In this document: piece by piece, positions 36,231 through 44,546 of the stretch
How positions within the stretch are numbered: position 1 is the stretch's first letter
How the letters are laid out: the number at the start of each line of letters is the position of its first letter
From: an uncultured Sphingomonas sp.
GTDB lineage: Bacteria; Pseudomonadota; Alphaproteobacteria; Sphingomonadales; Sphingomonadaceae
Direction: 5' to 3'
NCBI RefSeq assembly: GCF_913777625.1
Contig: NZ_CAJYTI010000022.1
Coordinates: 1 to 58,214, forward strand
Length of the DNA: 58,214 nucleotides
Position numbers and translations under genes: made by a program
Notes under the pieces: generated by a model
What the model was told of the DNA's origin: nothing
Database searches by the model: none
What the model saw: only the letters and a program-made list of their open reading frames with translations

Positions 36231-36967
36231 TGCGGGTCCTTTCGAAGCAGGTAGACGTCCATGATCCAGCCGTGGCGGGCGCGGAGCGCGGCGCGGGTGG
36301 CGACGATGCGCGGCCCCGCCTCGACCAGCGGCCCTCGATCGAGCGCCTGCTGGGGCATGCCGAGATATGCGCCCCACCAGATGGAGAGCCCGGCAGGGTC
36401 GAGTGCCTCGAAGGCGCAGCCGCCGTCGAGCATCACCACAAGCGTCTCGGCACCGACAGGCCAGCCCTGCGCGCGGAGCCGCCGGCCGGTGGTGATCGTC
36501 ACCGGGCCCGCGAGCGGGTTGAGCGGGATGGCGTGGGCGGCGGTGAGCGCCTGGATGCTGGTGATGCCGGGGACGACCCGCACGCCCATGTCCGGCAATC
36601 GGGTGGCGATCCGCAGCGTGCTGTCGTAGAGTGAAGGATCGCCCCAGACGAGCAGTGCGACGGCACCACCGCCGGGGAGATGTGCATCGATCGTCGCGCG
36701 CCAGGTGGCGGCGATGGCGTCGTGCCAGGCGTGCACCGCGTGCAGATAGTCGCCCTCCCCCGCCCGCACCGGCATATCGAATTCGGCGATCGGAACATCC
36801 TGGGTGAGCACCGCCGCGCAGATCGTCCGGCGCAGATCGGCCAGATCGACGGCATTCTCCTTCCTCGGCACCAGGATGAGGTCGGCGCCGTTCAGCGCGC
36901 GGATTGCCTCCCCGGTCAGATGCTCGGGATTGCCGGTGCCGATGCCGATCAGGTGCAGCTGGATCAT
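36227..36967 (-). CDS. cobF: Precorrin-6A synthase (deacetylating)
   Basis: 246 aa. SAM-dependent C1 methyltransferase of the aerobic pathway that also removes the acetyl group at C1. The start [18 protein letters not shown] overlaps the cobB stop (ATGA). GDPSLYDST and VVPGITSIQALTAAH are tetrapyrrole methylase motifs. CobF is found only in the oxygen-dependent route, together with CobG upstream. Confidence 0.94.
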   Translation of the reverse strand: MIQLHLIGIGTGNPEHLTGEAIRALNGADLILVPRKENAVDLADLRRTICAAVLTQDVPIAEFDMPVRAGEGDYLHAVHAWHDAIAATWRATIDAHLPGGGAVALLVWGDPSLYDSTLRIATRLPDMGVRVVPGITSIQALTAAHAIPLNPLAGPVTITTGRRLRAQGWPVGAETLVVMLDGGCAFEALDPAGLSIWWGAYLGMPQQALDRGPLVEAGPRIVATRAALRARHGWIMDVYLLRKDPQ

Positions 36968-38274
36968 ACCGCGGCCGCGATCAGGTGGAAGAAGCTGCCG
37001 GTCACCCGCCCGCGAACCGATCCGGTCTCGGCAACGGCACTGCCCTCGGCATCGGTCACTGCGGCGAGCGGTGCGTCGGTCTGGGAGACGATCGTCGCGT
37101 AGTGGAACTCGTGCCCGGCCAGTTCGGCACCAGCCGGAATGCCCGCGATCGGCGTCGCCAGCGTCGCGCGGCGATAGCCGAGATGCATGCGGCGCTGGGC
37201 GTGGCTGGTGACGAGGCCGAGCAGCCCCGCCATCCGGTGCGTCTCCCCGCTCTTGTCGACCAGCGCCTCGCCCAGCACCATATAGCCGCCGCACTCGCCG
37301 TGCACCGGGCGGGTTTCGGCATGGCGGCGCAAGCCTGCGAGGAACGTGCCGGCCGCGGCGATCGTGCCGGCATGCAGCTCGGGATAGCCGCCCGGCAGCC
37401 AGACCAGCTCCGCGCCCGCATCCGGCGCCGCGTCCGCCAGCGGGGAGAAGGGCAGGATCTCGGCACCCACCTGCCGCCAGCCTTCGAGCAGATGGGGGTA
37501 GAGGAAGGAGAAAGCGGCGTCCTGCGCGATGGCGATGCGCTGCGCCGGCGGTGCGGGGAGACGGCCGCCGCCATTAGCCAAGGGATTGCCGACCGCGGCA
37601 AGGCGGAGCGCGGCGAGATCGACATGGGCGCGCACGAACGCCGCATAGTCGGCGATCCGCTGGTCGAGATCGGGATGCTCGACTGCCTGGACAAGCCCGA
37701 GATGCCGTTCGGGCAGCACCAGGTCCGCGCGGCGCGGCAAGGCGCCGAGCACCGGGATCCCCGCCGCTTCCATGCCGGCGCGCACCAGCCTTTCATGGCG
37801 GGGACTGGCCACCCGGTTGAGGATCACGCCCGCGAACGGCAGCGCCGGGTCCAGCCGGGCGAAACCGAGCGCGGTTGCCGCCGCAGACTGCGCCTGTCCC
37901 GAGACGTCGACGACCAGCACTACCGGCCAGCCCTTGCGCCGCGCGAGATCGGCGGTGGCACCGGTACCCGCCGCGCCGGCCGAGGCGACGCCGTCGAACA
38001 ACCCCATCGACCCCTCTGCCAGGATCAGATCGGCCCCCTGCCCGCGCCTCGTGATCGCCTCGAGCAGCCCCTCGTTCATCGCCCAGCTGTCGAGGTTGAA
38101 CGAGGGGCGCCCGCAGGCCGCGCGGTGGAACGCCGGATCGATATAGTCCGGGCCGTTCTTGAACGGCTGCACGGCCACGCCGTCCTCTGCCAACGCGCGC
38201 AGCAGGCCGAGCATCACGGTGGTCTTGCCGGTTCCCGAGGCGGGCGCGGCGATGATCAGCCCGGGCGGGATCAT
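36964..38274 (-). CDS. cobB: Cobyrinate a,c-diamide synthase
   Basis: 436 aa. Amidates the a and c side chains using glutamine and ATP. The N-terminal P-loop ATPase is [19 protein letters not shown]; the C-terminal class I glutamine amidotransferase has PGGYPELHA and the nucleophile in [13 protein letters not shown]. In the aerobic pathway it acts on hydrogenobyrinic acid before CobN-S-T inserts cobalt. Overlaps cobM and cobF by ATGA. Confidence 0.95.
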   Translation of the reverse strand: MIPPGLIIAAPASGTGKTTVMLGLLRALAEDGVAVQPFKNGPDYIDPAFHRAACGRPSFNLDSWAMNEGLLEAITRRGQGADLILAEGSMGLFDGVASAGAAGTGATADLARRKGWPVVLVVDVSGQAQSAAATALGFARLDPALPFAGVILNRVASPRHERLVRAGMEAAGIPVLGALPRRADLVLPERHLGLVQAVEHPDLDQRIADYAAFVRAHVDLAALRLAAVGNPLANGGGRLPAPPAQRIAIAQDAAFSFLYPHLLEGWRQVGAEILPFSPLADAAPDAGAELVWLPGGYPELHAGTIAAAGTFLAGLRRHAETRPVHGECGGYMVLGEALVDKSGETHRMAGLLGLVTSHAQRRMHLGYRRATLATPIAGIPAGAELAGHEFHYATIVSQTDAPLAAVTDAEGSAVAETGSVRGRVTGSFFHLIAAAV

Positions 38275-39056
38275 TCGGCGGACTCTGCAAAGCGCGAGCC
38301 GGCACTTTGCGGACGGAAGCGGCGGTCATAGCCGGGGGCGTAGAGGCTGCTCTCGCCGAAATGCTCGGCACCGAGGACCCGGCCGACGAGGATCAGCGCG
38401 GTCCGCTCCATGCTGCCCGCGACCGCCGCTTCGATGGTGCCGAGCGTGGCGCGGACGATGCGTTCGTCGGGCCAGCTCGCCCGCCACACCACCGCGACCG
38501 GACAATCGGCGCCGTACGCCGGCAACAGATCGGCGACGACCGTCGCAAGGTTGTGGATCGACAGGTGGATCGCCAGCGTCGCGCCGCTGGCGGCGAAGGT
38601 GGTCAGGCTTTCCCGCTCCGGCATGCGGCTGGCGCGGCCGGGGGTGCGGGTCAGCACCAGCGACTGGCCGAGCTCGGGCAGCGTCAGCTCCGCCTCCAGC
38701 GCCGCCGCCGCCGCCGCGAAGGCGGGCACACCCGGCGTGACGGTGAACGGGATATCGAGCGCGCGCAACCGCCGCAGCTGCTCGCCCATCGCCGACCAGA
38801 CCGAGAGATCGCCCGAATGCAGCCGCGCGACATCCTGACCCGCAGCATGCGCCGTCACGATCTCGGCGAGGATCGCATCGAGGTCCATCGGCGCGGTGTT
38901 CACGATGCGGGCGCCGGGCGGGCAATGCGCGAGGATCGCCTCCGGGATCAGCGAGCCGGCATAGAGGCAGACCGGGCTCGCGGCGATCAGGTCGCGACCG
39001 CGCAGGGTCAGCAGGTCGGGCGCGCCGGGGCCGGCGCCGATGAAATGGACGGTCAT
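38271..39056 (-). CDS. cobM: Precorrin-4 C11-methyltransferase
   Basis: 261 aa. Tetrapyrrole methylase with [18 protein letters not shown] at the N-terminus, [15 protein letters not shown] and [17 protein letters not shown], then [13 protein letters not shown], the C11 enzyme pattern. Methylates precorrin-4 at C11. Overlaps cobE and cobB at its ends. Confidence 0.94.
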   Translation of the reverse strand: MTVHFIGAGPGAPDLLTLRGRDLIAASPVCLYAGSLIPEAILAHCPPGARIVNTAPMDLDAILAEIVTAHAAGQDVARLHSGDLSVWSAMGEQLRRLRALDIPFTVTPGVPAFAAAAAALEAELTLPELGQSLVLTRTPGRASRMPERESLTTFAASGATLAIHLSIHNLATVVADLLPAYGADCPVAVVWRASWPDERIVRATLGTIEAAVAGSMERTALILVGRVLGAEHFGESSLYAPGYDRRFRPQSAGSRFAESAE

Positions 39057-39400
39057 GCTTGGGGTCCTTCGGCGATGGCGCAGGTGGCCATCCGATCGGG
39101 GGAAATGCAGCGCGCGACGAGGAGCCGGGCGCCCGGTCCAGCCGCAGCCAGGGCGGCGGCTTCGGCGACGCTGCCGGTGCCGCGCGCGGCCAGGCTGGCC
39201 ACCGAGCGCGTGGGAGTGACGATCGCGCCCAGCTCAGGGGTCGCGATCGTCCGCAGCCCGAGCCCGCCGAGCAGCGGCAGCTTGTCCGGCACGCTCGCGA
39301 CGTGGGTGACGCCCGGCGCACCGGCCTGCGCCAGGGCGAGTGCCGCGCGCAGCGAGTCGAGAGTCGCGCCAGAGCGATAGCCGAAGCCGGCAACGATCAT
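39053..39400 (-). CDS. cobE: Cobalamin biosynthesis protein CobE (CbiG C-terminal-like)
   Basis: 115 aa. The start [17 protein letters not shown] at 39400 overlaps the cobL stop (ATGA); the longer open frame is a cobL shadow. It matches the C-terminal domain of CbiG ([12 protein letters not shown] and [11 protein letters not shown]). CobE in the aerobic pathway is needed for B12 but its exact reaction is not settled. Confidence 0.88.
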   Translation of the reverse strand: MIVAGFGYRSGATLDSLRAALALAQAGAPGVTHVASVPDKLPLLGGLGLRTIATPELGAIVTPTRSVASLAARGTGSVAEAAALAAAGPGARLLVARCISPDRMATCAIAEGPQA

Positions 39401-40593
39401 CGCACGACGCTCCACTGCACCACCGGATAGCGCGCCTTCCAGCCGTGCCGGTTGCCGAGCGGCACCGCGTCGGCCAGTTCGATGCGCAGCAGACTGCCGC
39501 CGACGCGGCACTGCCATTGCGCGAGCAGGGCCTCGGACTCGAGCGTCACCGCGTTGGCGACGAGCCGGGCGCCGGCGGGCAACCGCGCCCAAAGCGCCTC
39601 CAGCAGTGCCTTCGAAAGCCCGCCGCCGACAAACACGGCGTCGGGCGCGCCTTCCGGCAGCAGGTCCGGCGCGCGCCCCGTGTGCACCTCCAGCCGATCC
39701 GCACCGAGCGTGGCGGCATTGGTACGGGCACGATCGGCGCGTGCCGGATCAGCCTCGATCGCCACGGCGCGGTTGGCGGGATGGGCAAGCAGCCACTCGA
39801 TTCCGATCGACCCCGAGCCCGCGCCAATGTCCCACAGCAACTCCCCGGGGCGCGGCGCCAGCGCCGACAGAGTAAGCGCGCGGACGGGCTGCTTGGTCAG
39901 CTGACCATCGGAGGCGAACCACGCATCCGCACGGCCGCTGCTGGCGGGCAGCACCTGCCCCTCGCCCCGAACCTCGACCCCGACCGCCACCGGGTGGGCG
40001 ACGTCCTGCAGCCCATAGACACCAGCCTCGATGTGGCGAACGCGCTCGCGCGCCCCCCCCAGGGCTTCGAGAACGTGCAGCATCGAGCGGCCGAAGCCCG
40101 TCTCGACCAGATACCGGGCCAGGTCCGCGGCGGCGGCACCGTCGCGCACCAGCACCAGCAGCCGCTGCCCGGGGGCAAGATGCGGGCGCAGACGCGAAAG
40201 CGGCGCGGCATGCAGCCCGAGGCACAGCGTCTCCTCCAACGCCCAGCCGAGCCGCGCGGCTGCCAGCCCAAAGCTGGAAGGTGCGGGATGCGCAATCCAT
40301 TCGTCGGAAGCCAGGTGCCGCGTCACGCTGGTGCCCGCACCGAACCAGAACGGATCCCCCGACACGAGCAGCACCACGCGTCGCCCCCGCTCGGCCAGTA
40401 GCAGCGGGATGCCCTCGGCAAAGGGCACTGGCCATTCCACCGCTTCGCACCTAAGCCCCGGCAACAGCGCAAGGTGGCGGCGTGCGCCCATCACCCGCTC
40501 GGCCGCATCGAGTGCCGCGCGGGCGGCGACGGACAGTCCGTCGGCACCGTCTTCACCGATCCCGAGGATCGTCAACCAGGGGGAGTCAGCCAT
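39397..40593 (-). CDS. cobL: Precorrin-6Y C5,15-methyltransferase (decarboxylating), CbiE-CbiT fusion
   Basis: 398 aa with two domains. Residues about 1-195 are CbiE-like (LTILGIGEDGADGLS, VLLVSGDPFWFG). From about 205 the CbiT-like domain has a separate SAM site (LLWDIGAGSGSIGIEWLLA) that methylates C15 and decarboxylates. The ATG at 40593 lies in a CATG shared with the cobK start on the other strand. Any private promoter would lie inside cobK. Confidence 0.95.
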   Translation of the reverse strand: MADSPWLTILGIGEDGADGLSVAARAALDAAERVMGARRHLALLPGLRCEAVEWPVPFAEGIPLLLAERGRRVVLLVSGDPFWFGAGTSVTRHLASDEWIAHPAPSSFGLAAARLGWALEETLCLGLHAAPLSRLRPHLAPGQRLLVLVRDGAAAADLARYLVETGFGRSMLHVLEALGGARERVRHIEAGVYGLQDVAHPVAVGVEVRGEGQVLPASSGRADAWFASDGQLTKQPVRALTLSALAPRPGELLWDIGAGSGSIGIEWLLAHPANRAVAIEADPARADRARTNAATLGADRLEVHTGRAPDLLPEGAPDAVFVGGGLSKALLEALWARLPAGARLVANAVTLESEALLAQWQCRVGGSLLRIELADAVPLGNRHGWKARYPVVQWSVVR

Positions 40594-41350
40594 GCCGAAC
40601 GTCCTGCTGCTCGGCGGCACCACCGAAGCGAGCGCGCTGGCGCGGCTGCTGGCGGCGCGCGGCATACCGGCGACGCTCAGCTACGCGGGCCGCACCGAAA
40701 ACCCCCGTCCCCAGCCGGTCTCCGTGCGGGTCGGCGGCTTTGGCGGGATCGAGGGGCTCGCCGCCTATCTGCGGGAACACCGGATCACCCATCTGGTGGA
40801 CGCCACCCATCCCTTTGCCGCGACGATGAGCGGCAATGCGGTCGCGGCGGCCGCCCTGGCAGGCGTGCCACTGCTCGCCCTCACTCGCGCCGCCTGGATG
40901 CCCAGGCCGGACGACCGCTGGCAGCACGTCGCCGATATCGAGGCTGCCGTCGATGCGCTCGCAGGCCCGGCCCGACGCATCCTGCTGGCGCTCGGGCGGG
41001 TGCACGTCGAGGCCTTCGCGGCGCAACCCCAGCACCGCTATGTCCTGCGCTTCGTGGATATGCCCGCCATACCGCCGGCGCTCCCGGATCACCATCTCGT
41101 CGTCGATCGCGGGCCCTTCACGCCCGAGGGTGACCGGGCGCTGATGGAAGCGCACAGCATCGACCTGGTCGTCTGCAAGAACGCCGGTGGCAGCGGGGCC
41201 GAGGCCAAGCTGATCGCCGCGCGCGCGCTGGGCGTGCCGGTCCTGATGATCGACCGGCCGATACTGCCGCCCCGCGAGGAGGTGACCGATCCGCAGGCCG
41301 TGCTCGACTGGCTGGATCATGCGCCCGTCTCCGCGAAGCGCGGGGTGTAG
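40592..41350 (+). CDS. cobK: Precorrin-6A reductase
   Basis: 252 aa. NADPH-dependent reduction of precorrin-6A. Starts MPNVLLLGGTTEASALARLL with GGGGAG upstream; motifs THLVDATHPFAATMSGNA and VVCKNAGGSGAEAKLIAA are complete. It is the only plus-strand gene in the cob region: back to back with cobL (starts share CATG) and tail to tail with cobJ (34 bp overlap). A cob transcript passing from cobJ to cobL would be antisense to the whole of cobK. Confidence 0.94.
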   Translation: MPNVLLLGGTTEASALARLLAARGIPATLSYAGRTENPRPQPVSVRVGGFGGIEGLAAYLREHRITHLVDATHPFAATMSGNAVAAAALAGVPLLALTRAAWMPRPDDRWQHVADIEAAVDALAGPARRILLALGRVHVEAFAAQPQHRYVLRFVDMPAIPPALPDHHLVVDRGPFTPEGDRALMEAHSIDLVVCKNAGGSGAEAKLIAARALGVPVLMIDRPILPPREEVTDPQAVLDWLDHAPVSAKRGV

Positions 41351-42075
41351 AGGATCGGGCGGCCCGCACGCGGGATCAGCCGCGTCGTGCTGGATCCGAG
41401 GATCACCATCGTCCGCATGTCGGCCATCTCGGGCCGCGCCTCGCCGAGCGGCACGATGCGCAACGCTTCCTCCGGCGTGGACACGGCGCGGGCGAACAGG
41501 ATCGGGCGCGCCGGGCCGCAGCATTCGAGCAACAGCGCCAGCACTCGGGCAAAGCCCTCCGGCCGCATCTTGGAGCGCGGATTGTAGAAGGCCATGGCGA
41601 AATCGGCCTCGGCCGCGAGGCGCAGGCGCTTCTCGATCAGCGCCCAGGGCTTGAGATTGTCGGATAGGTTGATCGCGCAGAAATCATGGCCGAGCGGCGC
41701 CCCTGCCCGGGCGCTCGCCGCCAGCATGGCGGTGATGCCGGGGAGAACACGGATGTCGAGGTCGCGCCAGGCGACAGGCCCCGCCTCCAGCGCCTCGAAC
41801 ACCGCCGCCGCCATCGCGAACACCCCCGGATCGCCCGAAGAGACGACGACGACGCGCCGCCCCCGCGCCGCCAGATCCAGTGCCAGCGCGGCGCGATCCA
41901 GCTCGACGCGATTGTCCGAGGCATGCAGGGTCAGGCCCTCGCGCGGCGCGATGCGTGCCACATAGGGGATATAGCCGATCACGTCGGTTGCCTCGGCCAG
42001 CGCCTGGCTGACCTCGGGCGTGACCAGGGCCTCGTCGCCGGGTCCCAACCCGGCAATGGCGAGCCAGCCGCTCAC
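41317..42075 (-). CDS. cobJ: Precorrin-3B C17-methyltransferase
   Basis: 252 aa. GTG start at 42075 overlapping the cobI stop (GTGA). Methylase motifs LAIAGLGPGDEALVTPE, VVSSGDPGVFAMAAAV and VLPGITAMLAASA; the ring-contraction region CAINLSDNLKPW and AFYNPRSKMR are diagnostic. It methylates C17 and contracts the ring. Its end overlaps the end of the opposite-strand cobK. Confidence 0.95.
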   Translation of the reverse strand: MSGWLAIAGLGPGDEALVTPEVSQALAEATDVIGYIPYVARIAPREGLTLHASDNRVELDRAALALDLAARGRRVVVVSSGDPGVFAMAAAVFEALEAGPVAWRDLDIRVLPGITAMLAASARAGAPLGHDFCAINLSDNLKPWALIEKRLRLAAEADFAMAFYNPRSKMRPEGFARVLALLLECCGPARPILFARAVSTPEEALRIVPLGEARPEMADMRTMVILGSSTTRLIPRAGRPILYTPRFAETGA

Positions 42076-42797
42076 GGCCGCCGCCCCCGGCCGTGGATCA
42101 GGAGGATCGAGAAATAGGGGGTGACGCTCGTCGCGTCCGCCAGCGGCGTTACCCGCTGCTCGGGCATGGCGGCGTGTTCGACGAGCCAGGCTTCGCCCTC
42201 GCGGCCCGCTTCGGCCACCGCGCGGCGGAGCTTGGCGAGGTTGCGGCCGATCTTCATCACCACCAGCGCATCGGTGTCGCGGATGCGGCGGACCAGTTCT
42301 TCTTGCGGCAGCGTCGCCATCGCGATGGTGAGGACGTCGTCGCCCCAGGTGATCGGCTGGCCGGTGGCGTTCCACGCCCCTGCCATGCCGGTGATCCCCG
42401 GAACCACGGCCACCGGCACCTGCCCCGACAGCCGCGAATGCAAGTGCATAAACGAGCCGTAGAAGAACGGGTCCCCCTCGCACAGCACCACCACGTCTTC
42501 GCCGGCACGGGCCAGCGCCAGCAGGCGTTCGGTGCAGTCCGCGTAGAAAGCGGAAAGGCAGGCATTGTAGCGCGGATCGCTGACCGGGATTTCGGTGGTC
42601 ACCGGATATTCCATCGGCAGCTCGACGGCATCGGCGCGCAGCATCCCCTCGGCGATGCGTCGCGCCTGTCCCGGGCGGCCCGCCTTGCGGAAATAGGCGA
42701 CATGGGCAGCGCCGCGCACCAAGCGATCGGCCCGGACGCTGAGCAAATCGGGCGCGCCGGGGCCGAGGCCGACGCCGTGGATCGTCCCCATGCTCAT
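42072..42797 (-). CDS. cobI: Precorrin-2 C20-methyltransferase
   Basis: 241 aa. Start [20 protein letters not shown], overlapping the cobH stop. LCEGDPFFYGSFMHLHSRL and VVPGITGMAGAWNATG are the C20 enzyme motifs. First dedicated methylation of the cobalamin branch after precorrin-2. Confidence 0.95.
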   Translation of the reverse strand: MSMGTIHGVGLGPGAPDLLSVRADRLVRGAAHVAYFRKAGRPGQARRIAEGMLRADAVELPMEYPVTTEIPVSDPRYNACLSAFYADCTERLLALARAGEDVVVLCEGDPFFYGSFMHLHSRLSGQVPVAVVPGITGMAGAWNATGQPITWGDDVLTIAMATLPQEELVRRIRDTDALVVMKIGRNLAKLRRAVAEAGREGEAWLVEHAAMPEQRVTPLADATSVTPYFSILLIHGRGRRP

Positions 42798-43423
42798 TCG
42801 GCGCGGCTCGCCAGTGCGTTTACCGCAGCGACCGTGATCGCGCTGCCGCCCAGCCGCCCCTCGACGATGCAGCACGGCACCGGCGGTGCCGCCCACAGTG
42901 CCGCCTTCGACTCCATCGCGCCGACGAACCCCACCGGGCAGCCGATGATCGCCGCCGGGCGCGGGCAATGCGGATCCTCCAGCATGTTGAGCAGGTGGAA
43001 CAGCGCGGTCGGCGCATTGCCGATCGCGACCAGCGCGCCGGCAAGGTGCGGGCGCCAGCGCTCCAGCGCGGCGGCGGAGCGCGTATTCGCCATTGCCTGC
43101 GCCAGTGCCGGCACCTGCGGATCGTGCAGGGTGCACAGGACCGGATTGTTGGCCGGCAAGCGCGCCCGCGTGATCCCTTCGGATACCATGCGGGCATCGC
43201 AAAGGATCGGCGCACCGTCCGCCAATGCGCCGCGCGCCACCTGCGCGAACCCGGGCGAAAAGCGAATATGCCGCGCCAGCTCCACCATCCCGGCGGCATG
43301 GATCATGCGGACCGCCACCGGCTCCTCCTCCGCGAAGAAGCGGGCGAGATCGGCTTCGGCGCGGATCGTTGCGAAGGACTGGCGATAGATGGCGGCGCCA
43401 TCGGTTTCGTAGCTATGCGGCAT
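42794..43423 (-). CDS. cobH: Precorrin-8X methylmutase
   Basis: 209 aa. Start at the ATG at 43423 (MPHSYETDGAAIYRQSFATI). The catalytic His region VRMIHAAGMVELA and the MVSEGITR and IGCPVGFVGAMESK motifs are present. It moves the C11 methyl to C12, giving hydrogenobyrinic acid. Overlaps cobG by 11 bp. Confidence 0.95.
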   Translation of the reverse strand: MPHSYETDGAAIYRQSFATIRAEADLARFFAEEEPVAVRMIHAAGMVELARHIRFSPGFAQVARGALADGAPILCDARMVSEGITRARLPANNPVLCTLHDPQVPALAQAMANTRSAAALERWRPHLAGALVAIGNAPTALFHLLNMLEDPHCPRPAAIIGCPVGFVGAMESKAALWAAPPVPCCIVEGRLGGSAITVAAVNALASRAE

Positions 43424-44546
43424 CTGTGGATCCGAAGAGGGAAAGCAGCGCGTCTGCGCTGAGCCCGGCATGCAGCGCGGGCGCATCGGCGCGGGCATCG
43501 AAGGCAAGGTCGTAGCGGCGGTCGCGGCCGGTGACGGTCACCTCGCTCGGCAGGGCACGCGCGCAGCCCTTGGCGCAGCCCGACACGTGCAGCCGGCCCG
43601 ACACCCAGGGTGCGAGCCGGCGCGCCAGATCGCGCGTCTCCACCTGCCCTTGCGGACAGGCCGGCGCGCCGACACAGGCATCGGTCCGCAGTAGCGGACT
43701 GGCAGGATCGGCGATCAACGCCGGGTCGGTCGGCAGCACGTCTTCGACGAGCAGCGAACGCCATGGCGTCACGCGTACGGCGGAAAAGGGATGATCGAGC
43801 AGGCGCGCGATGGCGCCGGCATCGATCTGACCAAATGCCAACCCCACGACGCCGCCCAAAGGATGCCCCCCGGGACGCATCGACGGTGCGGCGGCTGCAG
43901 GCACCCGGTCCCCGGCGGCGAATGCCGGGAGCGCCTCGGCGTGCCGCCGCATCCGCCCCACAGCGACACCACCACTGGCCACGAACCACTGCGCGAGCGC
44001 CACCAGGGCTTCGGCTTCCCGGCCATGTTCCACCGGGGCACCGCGCGCGCGCCCGTCGGCACGCAGGAGCACCTCGCCGGCACGCCCCCGCTCGATGCGG
44101 AAATCCCCCGGCGCGTCGGCGAGCAGCGGCGCGGGGCCAGCGTCGATCACGAAGCCCATCTTGCCCGGCAGCGCCGGCAGGTCGCCGAGCCGCGCCAGCA
44201 TGTCGGTGGCGATGCGGTGCGTGTCGTCGCCCGGCAGCCATTCGGGGGCAACCAGCAGGGTACGGCGCTTCTCCGCCTCGGGATCGGCATCGACCAGATC
44301 GAGCGCGATCAGCCGCTCCAGCAGCGCCGGCCAACCGGCTTCGGAAACGCCGCGCAGTTGCAGATTGGCGCGGCTGGTCAGATCGATCAGGCCGTTCCCA
44401 TAGGCGGCAGCCGCCTCCCCCAATGCGGCGAGCTGCGCGCGCGTCAGCCGGCCGAGCCGCGGCTTCACCCGCACCAGCAGGCCGTCGCCCGCGACCATCG
44501 GCCGCCAGGCATCGGGGCACCAGCCACGGATCGCGAACCCGGTCAT
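43413..44546 (-). CDS. cobG: Precorrin-3B synthase
   Basis: 377 aa. Oxygen-dependent hydroxylation at C20 with a [4Fe-4S] cluster and non-haem iron. Sulfite/nitrite-reductase-type fold: RPMVAGDGLLVRVKPRLGRL, and the cluster Cys residues in DACVGAPACPQG and SGCAKGCA. The start MTGFAIRGWCPDAWRP overlaps the cobN stop (ATGA). The gene marks the aerobic pathway. Confidence 0.94.
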   Translation of the reverse strand: MTGFAIRGWCPDAWRPMVAGDGLLVRVKPRLGRLTRAQLAALGEAAAAYGNGLIDLTSRANLQLRGVSEAGWPALLERLIALDLVDADPEAEKRRTLLVAPEWLPGDDTHRIATDMLARLGDLPALPGKMGFVIDAGPAPLLADAPGDFRIERGRAGEVLLRADGRARGAPVEHGREAEALVALAQWFVASGGVAVGRMRRHAEALPAFAAGDRVPAAAAPSMRPGGHPLGGVVGLAFGQIDAGAIARLLDHPFSAVRVTPWRSLLVEDVLPTDPALIADPASPLLRTDACVGAPACPQGQVETRDLARRLAPWVSGRLHVSGCAKGCARALPSEVTVTGRDRRYDLAFDARADAPALHAGLSADALLSLFGSTDAA

